DNA from: Cyclina sinensis
Lineage: Eukaryota; Mollusca; Bivalvia; Venerida; Veneridae
Direction of reading: 5' to 3'
NCBI GenBank assembly: GCA_012932295.1
Contig: JAAONU010000003.1
Location: forward strand, 24,910,361 to 24,974,360
Length of the DNA stretch: 64,000 nt
The notes below the pieces were generated by a model. The model made no database searches. It worked only from the letters and a program-made list of their open reading frames with translations, and was not told the DNA's origin. The position numbers were made by a program, and so were the translations under genes. This document shows positions 34,063 through 44,322 of this stretch, one piece after another (the first letter of the stretch is position 1; every line of letters begins with the position of its first letter).

Positions 34063-35053
34063 ATCGCCGTTCCTGAACGGCGATATATACAATTAACAAG
34101 ATTTGAACAGTTTTGCCTGTACACCGCCTGCCTTTAGCCAATCAAAGCAAAGCATTTCATATCACATGATAACAAAATGGACGTCAAAATTCTTCTGCAA
34201 GGGGTGCGAAATGGACTCGCCCAACCGCCATGTTTGTCGGGTTACTTATTCTTACAACTGAAAAATACCATCATGAATGTACGATCTCAGTACCAGTCTT
34301 CAGGCTCGTGTAGGATAAACACAGGATAATCGCAATATTTTTTGCTACATATCATTTTTAACTAGAGAATGTAGTCGAAATAAGAGTATGGTTTGTTTGT
34401 TTTTTCCAAAACTTGCACTTAAAGAAAAAAATAAATGCTTGCTTCCGGCCGGTTCTAATCAGGATACAAACTCCCCGCAGGGGTTACTTCCCCTGATTAG
34501 TACAGTAAAAGTTTAACCGGTGCGAGGAGTTTGATCAGGATTTTTATATATGCTTCATTAGGGTTAGGGCGATATCGTATTTTTTATTTAAAATTTATTC
34601 TGTTAAAATTGTACATATAATATTCTTATGGTATTGAAGAACTGTATCTAGCTTTTGTTTAGTATACATTTTTAGTAATAAATAAAGTTAAAAAAACTAC
34701 GCAAATAGTCAATTAATTATGCGTAGACTGGTTTACAACAAAGCAATATTTACAAGGTTTAAAAAGCTGCAAATTTTAACATGATGTATAAAATTATTGG
34801 GATGTTTTTCATTAAGAAGCCAAATCGTCCGCTTTCAAAAATAGTCCAGCTACAATAAAATTACAATGTTTATTTAATCTACTTTATAATTTCTGTGTGA
34901 AAATTATCAAATATAACTTCGCTTTTCAGTGCAAAGCATGTTGTAAGATTATCAAATTAATGAATGAAGAACATGAAATACATTCATCTATGGATAAGAC
35001 GAAATGCATGGCTGAACGGCGATTTCAAGCATTTTTGGAAATGCTAATACTTG
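34063..35053 (+). mobile_element. Hairpin-ended element, family F, without CGTC tract
   Basis: The 5' end is a perfect hairpin, ATCGCCGTTC-CT-GAACGGCGAT (34063-34084), followed by ATATAC as in the other families. The 10-mer GAACGGCGAT recurs at 35014-35023 as the 3' subterminal inverted match. It is followed by the hairpin AGCATTT-TTGG-AAATGCT (35028-35045), AATA, and CTTG (35050-35053), before TTAC. The 991-bp interior is unique AT-rich sequence with no tandem core. Ends agree with the rule seen in families A-D, but this is a single copy in the window. Confidence 0.6.
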
Positions 35054-36157
35054 TTACAAATTATAGACTCTGTTTATGGTTCACCTGGCCCTACCATCCC
35101 ACTTTCTACAACGCAGAAAGAAAATAAACCTATCCACAGAAAAACTGAAAAGTCATACCTTGTTAGCCGTTTGAAAAATGGTCGCGTTATAACTACAGCA
35201 AATATGACACAATCTCAAAAGGTGCAGTGCTAAGTTTGTTGGATAAGATGTCCCACATTTTACATTTAACTATGTTTTAACTAAGGACTTAATACTGCAC
35301 CGTGCAAAACATTGTCAAATTGGCACGAATATGCAAGCAGATCATGGCCGGCACTGGTAACAGGCAAAACAAAAGTTGATATGCGGAATAAGATTAGACT
35401 TAATTTGGGTAAAAGCTAATACATGTATATAAAACTCATCATAATGCTTAAAACTTTCATTTCGTAAGATTAGCATAGAGTTCACATACTTACAAGCCTC
35501 AAATTTCGGATTAAAGTGTTATAAAGTACGTTTACCATACAGTCCTGAATCTGATTTGCCTCAGTATTAGGTTCAAATGGTTTTTTATTGCATTTGACAT
35601 ACTGTCGTTATGATGTCAGCATCATGTTTTAAGTTCGAATTATTCTACATTTGCTTATTACATTTGCAAAGCGGTTCACTATTTGACCAATAAATGTTTC
35701 TGCAGTCAATTGTCAATACAAACCTAAACTGATCAGTATTACGTGTTAGGGGCAGAGTGTTCTAGAGTGTGTTTTCACTTTAATTCTCACACTTAACAGT
35801 ATCACTTTAAATATTCAAATTTTCAAGCTGATCAGTATCACGTTTTAGGTTCGAAGTGTTTCTAGAGTGAGTTTAATCTACGATTATCAAGACGATAAGG
35901 CTCGAAGAATTACTGCAGCCGATTTGCTATACGACCGTCAATGTGATAAGCTCCATTTGTTTGGTTCGAATAGTTTCTAGAGTATGCTTGTCTGGAGAAA
36001 TCAAACAAAAACTGAACAAACTTTTGTTTGATAGTCAATCAAATCTAGCAGATGTTATACTGAAAGAAATATACATGAATAAAACATTCTAATTTGTGCA
36101 GTGTATAATGTAAATTATCTTGGTGGTGATTTTGCCAAGAAAGTAATTTATTTTTAC
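35054..36157. other. Non-coding; loosely repeated ~130-bp phrase
   Basis: The phrases CTGATCAGTATTACGTGTTAGG and TTCTAGAGTGTG recur in variant form at about 35731, 35830 and 35960, hinting at a degenerate repeat. No gene is supported. The short ORF at 35051-35233 overlaps the end of the preceding element. Confidence 0.4.
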
Positions 36158-36260
36158 TAAAAACGGGCGAAAGCTTTTTATTCTGAATGCATGCTGTATA
36201 AACTTTCACCCGTTTTCAGGTCTAAACTAGAAATTTTACATTATAAAAATTATAAAAATT
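36158..36260. repeat. Small inverted repeat and dispersed-repeat match
   Basis: AAAACGGGCGAAAGCTTT (about 36161) and its near complement AAACTTTCACCCGTTTT (about 36202) face each other. The right part through AGGTCTAAACTAGAA matches 22552-22625 in the opposite orientation. Confidence 0.65.
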
Positions 36261-36537
36261 CTTTACGTAAGTACAAAGTACACCAGCCAATCTTCTGTGC
36301 ACAACATGATTTTTTGCAACTCTACAGATTTCTTATTGAAGAAGACCATTTTATCTTTCAAGCGACGGATTGTTCACAAGAAAATGGTCCGCGAGAGAGC
36401 ATAAAACAGGTGAGCGATGACGTAGTATCCTACTATTGAACTATGCCGCGTCGAGAAAACAAGTTAACAAGTTAAAAGGTGCTCTCTCAAATTGCTGTTG
36501 GTTTTTCTGCACTTTATGAATTCTGTTGAAAGATTGT

Positions 36538-36539
36538 AT

Positions 36540-36574
<35 letters not shown>
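36538..36574 (+). repeat. (AGT)n microsatellite
   Basis: About twelve uninterrupted AGT triplets. Confidence 0.95.
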
Positions 36575-36893
36575 AGAACTGCATTTATCGAAACGTTTGC
36601 AAACGTTGACAATGGTTGAGATCGATGAAAAATGCATGAATTATGAATTTATTTAAGCAACTTCTTGTCACGCCCCTGAATTTTAGCTGCATATTTTGAA
36701 GACAGGGTAAGCTATTCGTCGAAGTGACCCCTTTCTGTGGCTTAGGACATGTAAAATATATCCACATTTATACTGATGATACCCCCTTGTAAATGCAATT
36801 GTCTTAAACTATTAATTTTAATCGCAGGAAAGTTGAAATGCTCTGGAGTGCAAGGGTTGTACTTTTCTCAACAGTTTTGATGTACATTATTAA

Positions 36894-37303
36894 AGCGACT
36901 GAATCAGAGATTGATCAACGATGCATAGAAAGGCAAATGTTTATACATATAGAAATACTAGTTGTAATTGTAAAGAACATATCTATAATAAATTACTGTC
37001 TCATCTTTTCTTACAGAAACACGTCATTTTATAAAGTATCGGTAAAAAAATTACCCCTTTGGTCACGGGGTAGATACTTTATAAATAGTTATTTATTTTG
37101 AAATTCTTTAATAAGTGTTTGTAGGTCAGTGGTTTACATAGCAGCTCTAAATTTTACTGACCCTAAGGGCATGGGTTCGAATCCTGGTGAATTCATTTTT
37201 TTCTTCATTTGCATGGTGTATAGAAGAAGAATATTATATTTTTCCAGAGTATATTACCTTCTCTTTTAATTTAAAAAAAAACAAGTCTTGTGAGTCTGTC
37301 CCT
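36894..37303 (+). mobile_element. TTAA-flanked MITE carrying a tRNA-like segment
   Basis: TTAA lies at 36890-36893 and 37304-37307. The ends are diverged inverted repeats: AGCGACTGAATCAGAGA at left and AGGGACAGACTCACAAG as the complement of the right end. The interior aligns with 50443-50881 read on the minus strand, including the shared TCACGGGGTAGATACTTTA block (37063-37082) and the tRNA-like part. At 410 bp it has no protein. Transposition would need a transposase in trans. Confidence 0.82.
37117..37192 (+). other. tRNA-like segment inside the MITE
   Basis: An A-box-like GTAGGTCAGTGGTTTAC (37121-37137) and a B-box-like GGGTTCGAATCC (37173-37184) are spaced as in a tRNA gene. The arms between do not fold cleanly and the acceptor stem is poor, so it is a tRNA-derived module, not a working tRNA gene. 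It could still act as a Pol III promoter. Confidence 0.65.
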
Positions 37304-37331
37304 TTAACAGGTCCAAGATATCCCTTTAATC

Positions 37332-37365
37332 GAGAGATTATCTTTCAAACGAAAGATAATCTCTC
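37332..37365. repeat. Perfect 15-bp hairpin
   Basis: GAGAGATTATCTTTC (37332-37346), loop AAAC, and the exact complement GAAAGATAATCTCTC (37351-37365). It lies 28 bases outside the MITE's right TTAA, next to a second short palindrome (TTTCGATCGAAA at about 37386). Confidence 0.9.
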
Positions 37366-38957
37366 CTTTTACATATAAATATATCTTTCGATCGAAATAG
37401 TTTTCTTCAATCTGACATTAATAGTAAAAAATTAATTATAAACACGAAAAATCGCATCCGAAATATCACTTAGACGAAAAAAAGTAAACCTTATCAGTAT
37501 TGTAAAATGGAAATATTATTATAAGGTAGGTAAAATCTGCACACCTTTTATTTTAATTTTTGTTTTCTTTGTCCTTTCTTTCTTTAATCAGATGTTTCCG
37601 CCAAACTGCCCACCTGACTTAAGTTAGAAACCCGGCATCACCTTCAGGGAGAGACAATCTCAAGTACTGTTAATTCCGGGTGCAAAGGTTAATGATAAAA
37701 CAAACCATAAGAATAAAATACTATTCGCAGACTTGGGCGGTAAGCAGACTTCCCCTCCATGACAATTTGACTGTTTTCAAATTCTTTAAAATTACCGTGA
37801 TTTAAGACAGCACTGTAGTGACGACACAAACACACGTGTAATTAAGAGTGCATTAATTGTTTGGGGAAAAAAACTACTTAATGAGAAGGTACAATTAAAA
37901 GTAAAACACAATTTTAACGTCACTGCCGTATTGTCTCAAATGTACAGTATATCTGTAACAGCCCTACCTTGTCAGTTTTCTTCATTTTCTTCTCTTCTTT
38001 AATCCCTACCGTTCTTCCTTCCGAAAAAACACTCTGGTGTCGAATTGCACAAAACTTGCAACGTGCATATCCAGCTAACGCTAGAAATTCCAATGTCTAT
38101 ATGCACGTGCACATTTAAATCAGTTAATGTCACTGAGTCAAATGCAAGAGGCCAAAAGAAATTAGTGAAATCCATCGAAAGCATATTTTTTTTAACGAAA
38201 CATTACTGATTTTTCTTAAATCTGAACTGTTGAAAGACAAGGTCTAAAATAGCGGCGTGGTAGTTATAATTTCAATAAAATCATGTTTCACGTGCATTTT
38301 CTAATAGCCTAAAATGTATATCGGCGAGAAAATAATCTGTTGTTTCTCGGACCGTTTATGTGTCGTCTGCTATTAATAAAACTGAACATAGTTTGAATCA
38401 AGTATCTTATTCTGATAGGCATGTCGTTCAAGGTGTTCAACTTATATATATTTTTTTTGTTTCATTTTTTAAAATTAAATTTATTTTAATTTTGTGTGTG
38501 AGGAAAACAGGTCATAAAATTGTACCTGTATGTGTTACATCTTTCGGACATATCTGACAGAAAGACATGCTACATCATTTGTTGCAATGGTAAGAAAATA
38601 ATATTGAAATATATATTCTACTATATATTGTCTCACCCTTTTACTATCATTAAAGCTTCCACTTCTCTACAACACCACTATGTGTGCAAACATCTCGCCC
38701 CGATGTATGGTTCAGCCAGTGGAGCAAGAACTTAAACCTTCAAGACCAAGTTTAGTGCGTTGACTCCAGTTTATGTACTCTGTGATATAAACCGATCATT
38801 TTTGTTTTGCGTGGCCTCAACAAATCCTGAGCGAAAATGTTTGGCAGGAAATCATTCGGATGTAGCACGGACTGGTTGTTGATCGGGACTTTTTTTTTGT
38901 AAAAACCTTAGGCCCCGCCCACTAGCGAACTAAGCATGATTTCCACGAAAATAAAAA
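37366..38957. other. Non-coding, no recognised gene
   Basis: No ORF or RNA is supported. GCACTGTAGTGACGACACAAA at about 37811 resembles the left end of the 4999-5682 element, but no matching right end is visible nearby. Confidence 0.45.
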
Positions 38958-40075
38958 CAAGATAGCCATGATGGCCCTGGATCGCTCACCTGAGTACTTT
39001 GGCTGTAGGTTTGCTGTTAAGCAGTATTTCATTTTTTAATTGAAAATATGTAAGTGCCTACAAACCAAATATGTAAAATATCAGTCAATAAATAAAGGCT
39101 CTATGACAGAAAGTAGAAATATCTATTATAAGCTATGATGACCTTGACCTTGACCCAGTGACCGAAAACCCTACCCATGCGTAGAGGTCCATGCAAGGAA
39201 CCTCTATACTGAATATCAAAGATATTGATCTATAAATGAAGGCTCTTTGAGGTACAGTAGATAAATCTACTTTTAGCCTCCGTGACCTTTAACCTAATCT
39301 AATAATTTGAAAAAGCTTGATAAAGCTTGCTTCGTGCAAAATTTTAAAATTCTAGGCCTTGTGGTTTCAGACAAGAAGATTTTTTTAAAAGATTTTCTTC
39401 TATATTGTTATTTAAAACTTGTGACCCCTCGGGCGGGGCCAATAGTGACCCCAGGGATATTTTTCTAAAAAACTTGGTAGAGGTCCACTAGACAATGCTG
39501 CATACCAAATATCTTAACTCTAGGCCTTGTAGTTTCTGACAAGAAGATTTTTCAAGTTTTTCCTATATAATTCTATGTAAAACATGTGACCCCTAGGGCG
39601 GGGCCTATTTTGACCAAGGGGCCATGATTTGAACAAACTTGATAGAGGTCCATTAGATAATGCTGCACACCAAATATCTTAACTCTAGGCTTTGTTGTTT
39701 ATGACAAGAAGATTTTTAAAGTTTTTCCTATATTACTCTAAAATATGTGACCCCTGGGGTGGGGCCATTTTTGACATAGGGTCCATGACTTGAACAAACT
39801 TGGTAGAGATCCTCTAGACAATGCTTCACACAAAATATCTTAACTCTAAGCCTTATGGTTTCTTCTGTGAAGATTTTTAAAACCTTTTCCTATATAACTC
39901 TATGTAAACAAGTGACCCCCAGGGCTGGGCCTATTTTGACCCAGTGGCCATGATTTGAACAAACTTGGTAGAGGTCAACTAGACAATGCTACACACCAAA
40001 TATCTAAGCTCTATGCCTTACGGTTTCTGACAAGAAGATTTTTTAAGATTTTCCTATATAACTCACATTCTTACG
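38958..40075 (-). mobile_element. Family B element, minus strand, 5'-truncated
   Basis: Read on the minus strand, the element ends with CTCAGGTGAGC, AGGGCCATCATGGCTAT and CTTG (38961-38958), with TTTT following. The core is the same ~160-bp family B unit as in the copy at 3426, in about five diverged copies. The 5' hairpin is missing. The 3' hairpin has lost symmetry by substitutions. Confidence 0.7.
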
Positions 40076-40128
40076 AATAATCATTTGCTTGTAAATATTG
40101 CAAAGACTTTCAGTAATAAAGAGGTTTT

Positions 40129-40690
40129 ATGCCCCCACACTTCGAAGAAGAGGGAGGTAGGTTGGACATGATGAGTAAATGATTAGTGTGTTTTGGGGTC
40201 ATAGGGATAAAGGTTGAGCTCACAGAGGCCACAACTTTAAAACAGTTTCCGATCATTAAGTTAAAAAACAACTACATCCAGGATCTCCAAACTTCACATG
40301 ACGGTTTGGGATGATGAGCAGATAAAATGTACTGGTTTTTGGTCAAAGGGATAAAAGGAAAAGCTAACGGGACCCCACACTTTGAAAACGGGTTTCGATC
40401 AATAATTAAAACACAGACCCTCCCAATACCGTCAAACGTTACAAGAAAAAAATTTTAACCTTATTTAACAGCCCACAGGGTCAAAGGTAAGTTTCCAGGG
40501 CCTCACATTTTGAAAACATTCTCCGATCAATACCCAAAGAATAACTTCTCCGATGACCTCCAAATTTTACACGATGGTTTTAGCATGATGAGTAGATGAA
40601 CCTTTTTTAGATCCTCAGGGTCAAAAGTCAAGCTCACAGGGACCTAGCTAAGAAAAAGGTTTCCGATTTATAGTTCTCAATGGACTGGTT
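40129..40690 (+). mobile_element. Degraded family D element, 5' end
   Basis: ATGCCCCC...CTTC-GAA-GAAG...GGGAGGTAG at 40129-40159 is the family D hairpin. It is followed by diverged core units with TTTCCGATCA and GGTCA...AGCTCACAG phrases, to about 40690. The GTCC tract and 3' end are absent. Confidence 0.6.
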
Positions 40691-41392
40691 CCTGGAACTT
40701 CTAGATCGATTTACAGGTTGGTTTACAAGTGTAGATAAATCTTAATGATTTTGTGTTCACTGTATGAAATGTCATTTCCTGTTCTTCAGAAGTGTCTTTC
40801 ACTCAATTTATTGATAATGAGAATTGCGGTGGTACTTTGCTACTACTCCTACTAAATAAACTGAGTAGTATTTTATTCATTTTAACGACTTGGAAATTTT
40901 ACTATTCATAATTTTCAAGAAAGACCCTTTCCGCGGAACTTAAGGTTGAATCATAAAGACAGTGAATCTAAAAGAAATGATTTTCCTGCAATAATAGACT
41001 TATGAACTTTTCTATATGCCAGGTATAGCAGTTTCGACACGTAAAATTTATATTAATTCAATATTTCACTGAACTGTCCATGATTTTACAGACGATTTAA
41101 CAAAGGTTAACAAAATAGGACCACACCTACGTAAATTTTGTACTGTTCTTTACAAAATGATAAGAAAACGACAACTAACAGTTATTGTTCTTTATTTTAT
41201 TGATTCATTCTTAAATTAGTTTCCGACTTTATTTTTTCATTGGTTTGATATATCAAACTTCAGTAAAACTATGTTCTAATAATCTCTAAACGAACAAGGG
41301 TTGGGTAGCTATCAAATGAGAGAAGGACTGTGTGTATTTTGGATCAATTATTGAAATGCATATACATATATTCAAAGAGGACATGTTAGCTT
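40691..41392. other. Non-coding, no recognised feature
   Basis: Nothing supported in about 700 bases. Confidence 0.5.
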
Positions 41393-42065
41393 AGCACTTT
41401 CAGTGCTGTGATTTTCCTGTGCCTTACAAGTGTGATGAAATTCATGTACTACTGATATTAATTAGATAGTGTTATCAATTTTAATAATGTATAAATAATA
41501 AGAGATAAACAGGCATAGACGTATAAATAAGATCATTACAGGGTCCGTTGAAGTATGCAATAGTAACTAAAGAGAGAAGATAAATTTTAATGCAGTACTA
41601 GATAAGTGTTGACATTATTTAGAAGTTACTGAAATATATAACTTTTATTATGTATTATATCATTCTTCTAAACCTGGTAAAACACGAAAGGCTATGAAAG
41701 GTTTTGCCTTTTTAAACATTTAACAAATCTATTCAACAGAATTACAATTACAGAATTATCAAACTAAGACTAAACTAAATTATAACTACATTGAATACAA
41801 TCTGAGTTTGACATCATGGTAAACAAAGACATTTTGATAGTCTATTTACAATTAGAAGTTTAACAATAACAATTACATTGTAATAATATTCAATATCATT
41901 TTTGAATTTAAAAAGGAGAACTATCTCACAGCTTATTGAGAACAGAACACCTCTACGTGTTTTTATTCAAAATCTATCAAAACCGCTAAACTAAACACAT
42001 TTCATTCTACTGTTCGAAAAAGTCACAAATACCTACATGTACTTTTTAAGGCCTCCTAGGAAAAT

Positions 42066-43082
42066 TTACCGAAATCTGTTGGAGACAAGATTCCAAGCAG
42101 ATCTAACAACAGCGCTACCTACAAATGCACCTGTACTTATTACAACCGTTCCAATTCTTGAACCAGTGGCACCAACCGTTCGTGCAATTGCTCCACCAAA
42201 AACAGCAGCGTTATTAATCACTGCTGAACCTGCCCCTGTTGCCGCAACAGTCTTTGCTGTTACACCACCCGCTGCAAGACCAACACCAGCCCCAGCAATA
42301 GTACAAACTCCAACAAAAGCGCTAGCATACAATATGACTTTCCAGAACCCACTAGGTAATTTATCTCCAAGCTTCTTAACTAGTTCTGAAACTTCATCAT
42401 GGATATTTCCTGTACCAGTGTACTTTCTAGCGTGCTCTTCAATAACTTTCTTGTGAATCCTCAGATGCTCATAGTCATAGACACCATTTTTCCTATCAGC
42501 CATTTCTGTGACCATATTTATGATGCGCCCCACATCCTCGTTTTTGCTGTATACCTCAGAACCTTTTTTGTTCGCAATTCTTGCGACACGATTTCCACAA
42601 AGGTTAATTAATTCAGCAAATTCTTTGTTCTTAAACCAAAAAGAATTAAAATCTTCTTCAGAGTTGAACTCTTCGCCATGAGTAAAAGTAACGATCATGT
42701 GGTCAAATACCTTATTACCAAATATAATTCGAAGCATGTCTATAGTGTATTTTTCTTCCTCTGTCATCCGATTTTTGGCACTGAAAACTATCAAAAAAGC
42801 ATGGGGTTTCCTGCATATTTCAACGGATTTTTGTATCTCCAGTGCTCTTTGGCCAAGACTAATCGAAGTATCAAAAAGTCCTGGGGTATCGACAACGGTA
42901 TACCGTACATGGTTTGACATGTCTGTACCAGTTTTCAACTCACACTTATCTGTTACAGCGTTTGGACTTATTTCATGTTTGAACGCTTCCCTTCGTAGCA
43001 ATGAGTTTCCCGTTGAACTTTTCCCATTGCCCGTTTTCCCAACCAAAATCATTCGTTTTTCGGTTAACTGGGACATGACCAT
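42066..43082 (-). CDS. GIMAP/AIG1-family GTPase, copy 2
   Basis: The 338-residue product shares the G-domain layout of its paralogue: G1 GKTGNGKS 15-22, DTPG 65-68, THGEE 134-138 and RVARIANK about 165-172. Substitutions are scattered through the chain. The C-terminal tail from about residue 249 is a long Gly/Ala/Val-rich hydrophobic region. It contains roughly 30 residues (around 290-325, with an ARTVGATGSRIGTVVISTG stretch) missing from copy 1, then ends in the shared AWNLVSNRFR. The tail probably anchors the protein in a membrane. The start ATG follows TTCTTTAG, a 3' splice site. Intact reading frame and conserved motifs argue for a working gene. The role in immunity or organelle membranes is inferred from the family. 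Confidence 0.94.
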   Translation of the reverse strand: MVMSQLTEKRMILVGKTGNGKSSTGNSLLRREAFKHEISPNAVTDKCELKTGTDMSNHVRYTVVDTPGLFDTSISLGQRALEIQKSVEICRKPHAFLIVFSAKNRMTEEEKYTIDMLRIIFGNKVFDHMIVTFTHGEEFNSEEDFNSFWFKNKEFAELINLCGNRVARIANKKGSEVYSKNEDVGRIINMVTEMADRKNGVYDYEHLRIHKKVIEEHARKYTGTGNIHDEVSELVKKLGDKLPSGFWKVILYASAFVGVCTIAGAGVGLAAGGVTAKTVAATGAGSAVINNAAVFGGAIARTVGATGSRIGTVVISTGAFVGSAVVRSAWNLVSNRFR

Positions 43083-43085
43083 TTT

Positions 43086-43850
43086 CTAAAGAACAGACAA
43101 TGACATATATAGACAGATAAATGAATAAGAAGGTATAGTGTATATCTGGAAGCGCAGTCGTATACATTTTTGGTCAAGATAGCTCAGTGATAAGAACGTT
43201 CACCTCCAGTATGAAGGTCCTAGGTTCGAATCGTAGACGGAGCATGAAGTTAGTCCAACTAATTCTACGCGAATCGAGATATTGTGTTACCTTTTGTATA
43301 GGTCAATATCTTTTCCTCCGCGAGAGGACTGAGATTCTGACCTAAAACAAAAGTATCTCTGAATCTGCCTAAAGACGCCATTTAATTATTTCGACTAAGC
43401 ACGAAGAGTGTCCCTTGGAAACACTGATCCACACGTGCCACAATTCACCTAGCTGTGAGTTTCAGTAATGAAACTTACTTGCCTTCCTCTCATGTATAAA
43501 TTCAAGCAAAAGGCTTTGACATTAATGGCAGTCAGAAAGGTGGACTTCCCCAAAGCTAGACAAGCAAGTAACAAGCGTTTTTGTAATTACCTGAAGTTAT
43601 TGTTAAACAAGCTATTTGCTTTAAGAACAAGGAGACACCATCATACTGTTACGCAATCGAATACTTCTCTGTCGACACAGGTATCTATACTAATATTATC
43701 AATTTTGGTGTGATCTCACTTTGAAGTAACCTACTTTTTCAACACTAGGGTTAATCTTAGCATGTATGTCTCGTTTCAGGTTACTAAACTATTTATGAAT
43801 ACAGCTGACGAAAAAGTACGAATTTGATAATAATGTTATTTTTTGCATAC
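43086..43850 (-). other. Predicted 5'-UTR intron of GIMAP copy 2 (765 bp)
   Basis: Minus-strand donor AGAGAG|GTATGC at 43850 and acceptor CTTTAG at 43086-43087 match the sites of copy 1. The interior from about 43130 to 43690 is not shared with copy 1 and includes a tRNA-like segment. An 81-codon plus-strand ORF here has no recognised domain. Confidence 0.62.
43172..43244 (+). other. tRNA-like segment in GIMAP intron (SINE head or pseudo-tRNA)
   Basis: TAGCTCAGTGATAAGA is a good A-box region and GGTTCGAATC a good B-box. The loop between could present CCA, as in tRNA-Trp. The acceptor ends (GGTCAAG and CGGAGCA) do not pair, so it is unlikely to be a functional tRNA. It runs opposite to the GIMAP gene. 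Confidence 0.6.
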
Positions 43851-44322
43851 CTCTCTGTAATACATCTCGTGTTTTCCTTACACAGCCAGGTTAGCTAGCG
43901 TAACTGGTTTCGTTTTTCCAAAAATGGAGATGGTATTGGTGCACATTATCTTATTAGGACAAATTTTGAAATATATGGAGGGGATCACCGCCAAAATCAT
44001 TCATGACAAGGAATTTTGCAAGTGGTGCATGCTCTATGTAATAGATAATAGATAATATACGAGTTTTTCTTCTTGCTGAGGTTAAGAAGGCAGTTTGATA
44101 GGACAAACAACAATTTTTGTCCGAGGCGAGCCTTCTTAACGTCTGTATGACAACACTTTTGAAGAAAATACGAGTAAATGTATCTGAGTAAGTGTGAAGA
44201 ACAGATAAATAAATAAAAGGTCCACGTGAGAGTTAACAGTTATTAAAAAGTGTATTCTTACAAACGTAAGAAAACACTTTTTGAATTGCTTAGCTGCAGG
44301 TACATAAGAAATGCATACATGC
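43851..44322 (-). promoter_or_regulatory. Conserved 5' noncoding exon and upstream region of GIMAP copy 2
   Basis: Counterpart of 22051-22490, with the shared CGTGTTTTCCTTACACA next to the donor and GTTAACAGTTATTAAAA upstream. Small indels separate the copies, including an extra GACAAACAACAATTTTTG stretch here. Confidence 0.4.

Larger units (their letters stand above)
41393..44322. repeat. Segmental duplication, copy 2 (GIMAP locus)
   Basis: Collinear direct copy of 19209-22490, about 22 kb away. It lacks the MITE and the intronic minisatellite of copy 1. Instead its intron has 43130-43690 sequence that copy 1 lacks. The right boundary falls near the CAGGGGCGTAGCTAGG motif at 44323. Confidence 0.9.

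Noticed and set aside
34897..35233. Two overlapping ORFs (76 and 60 codons)
   Set aside because: They straddle the 3' end of the family F element and lie in different frames. No domain is seen.
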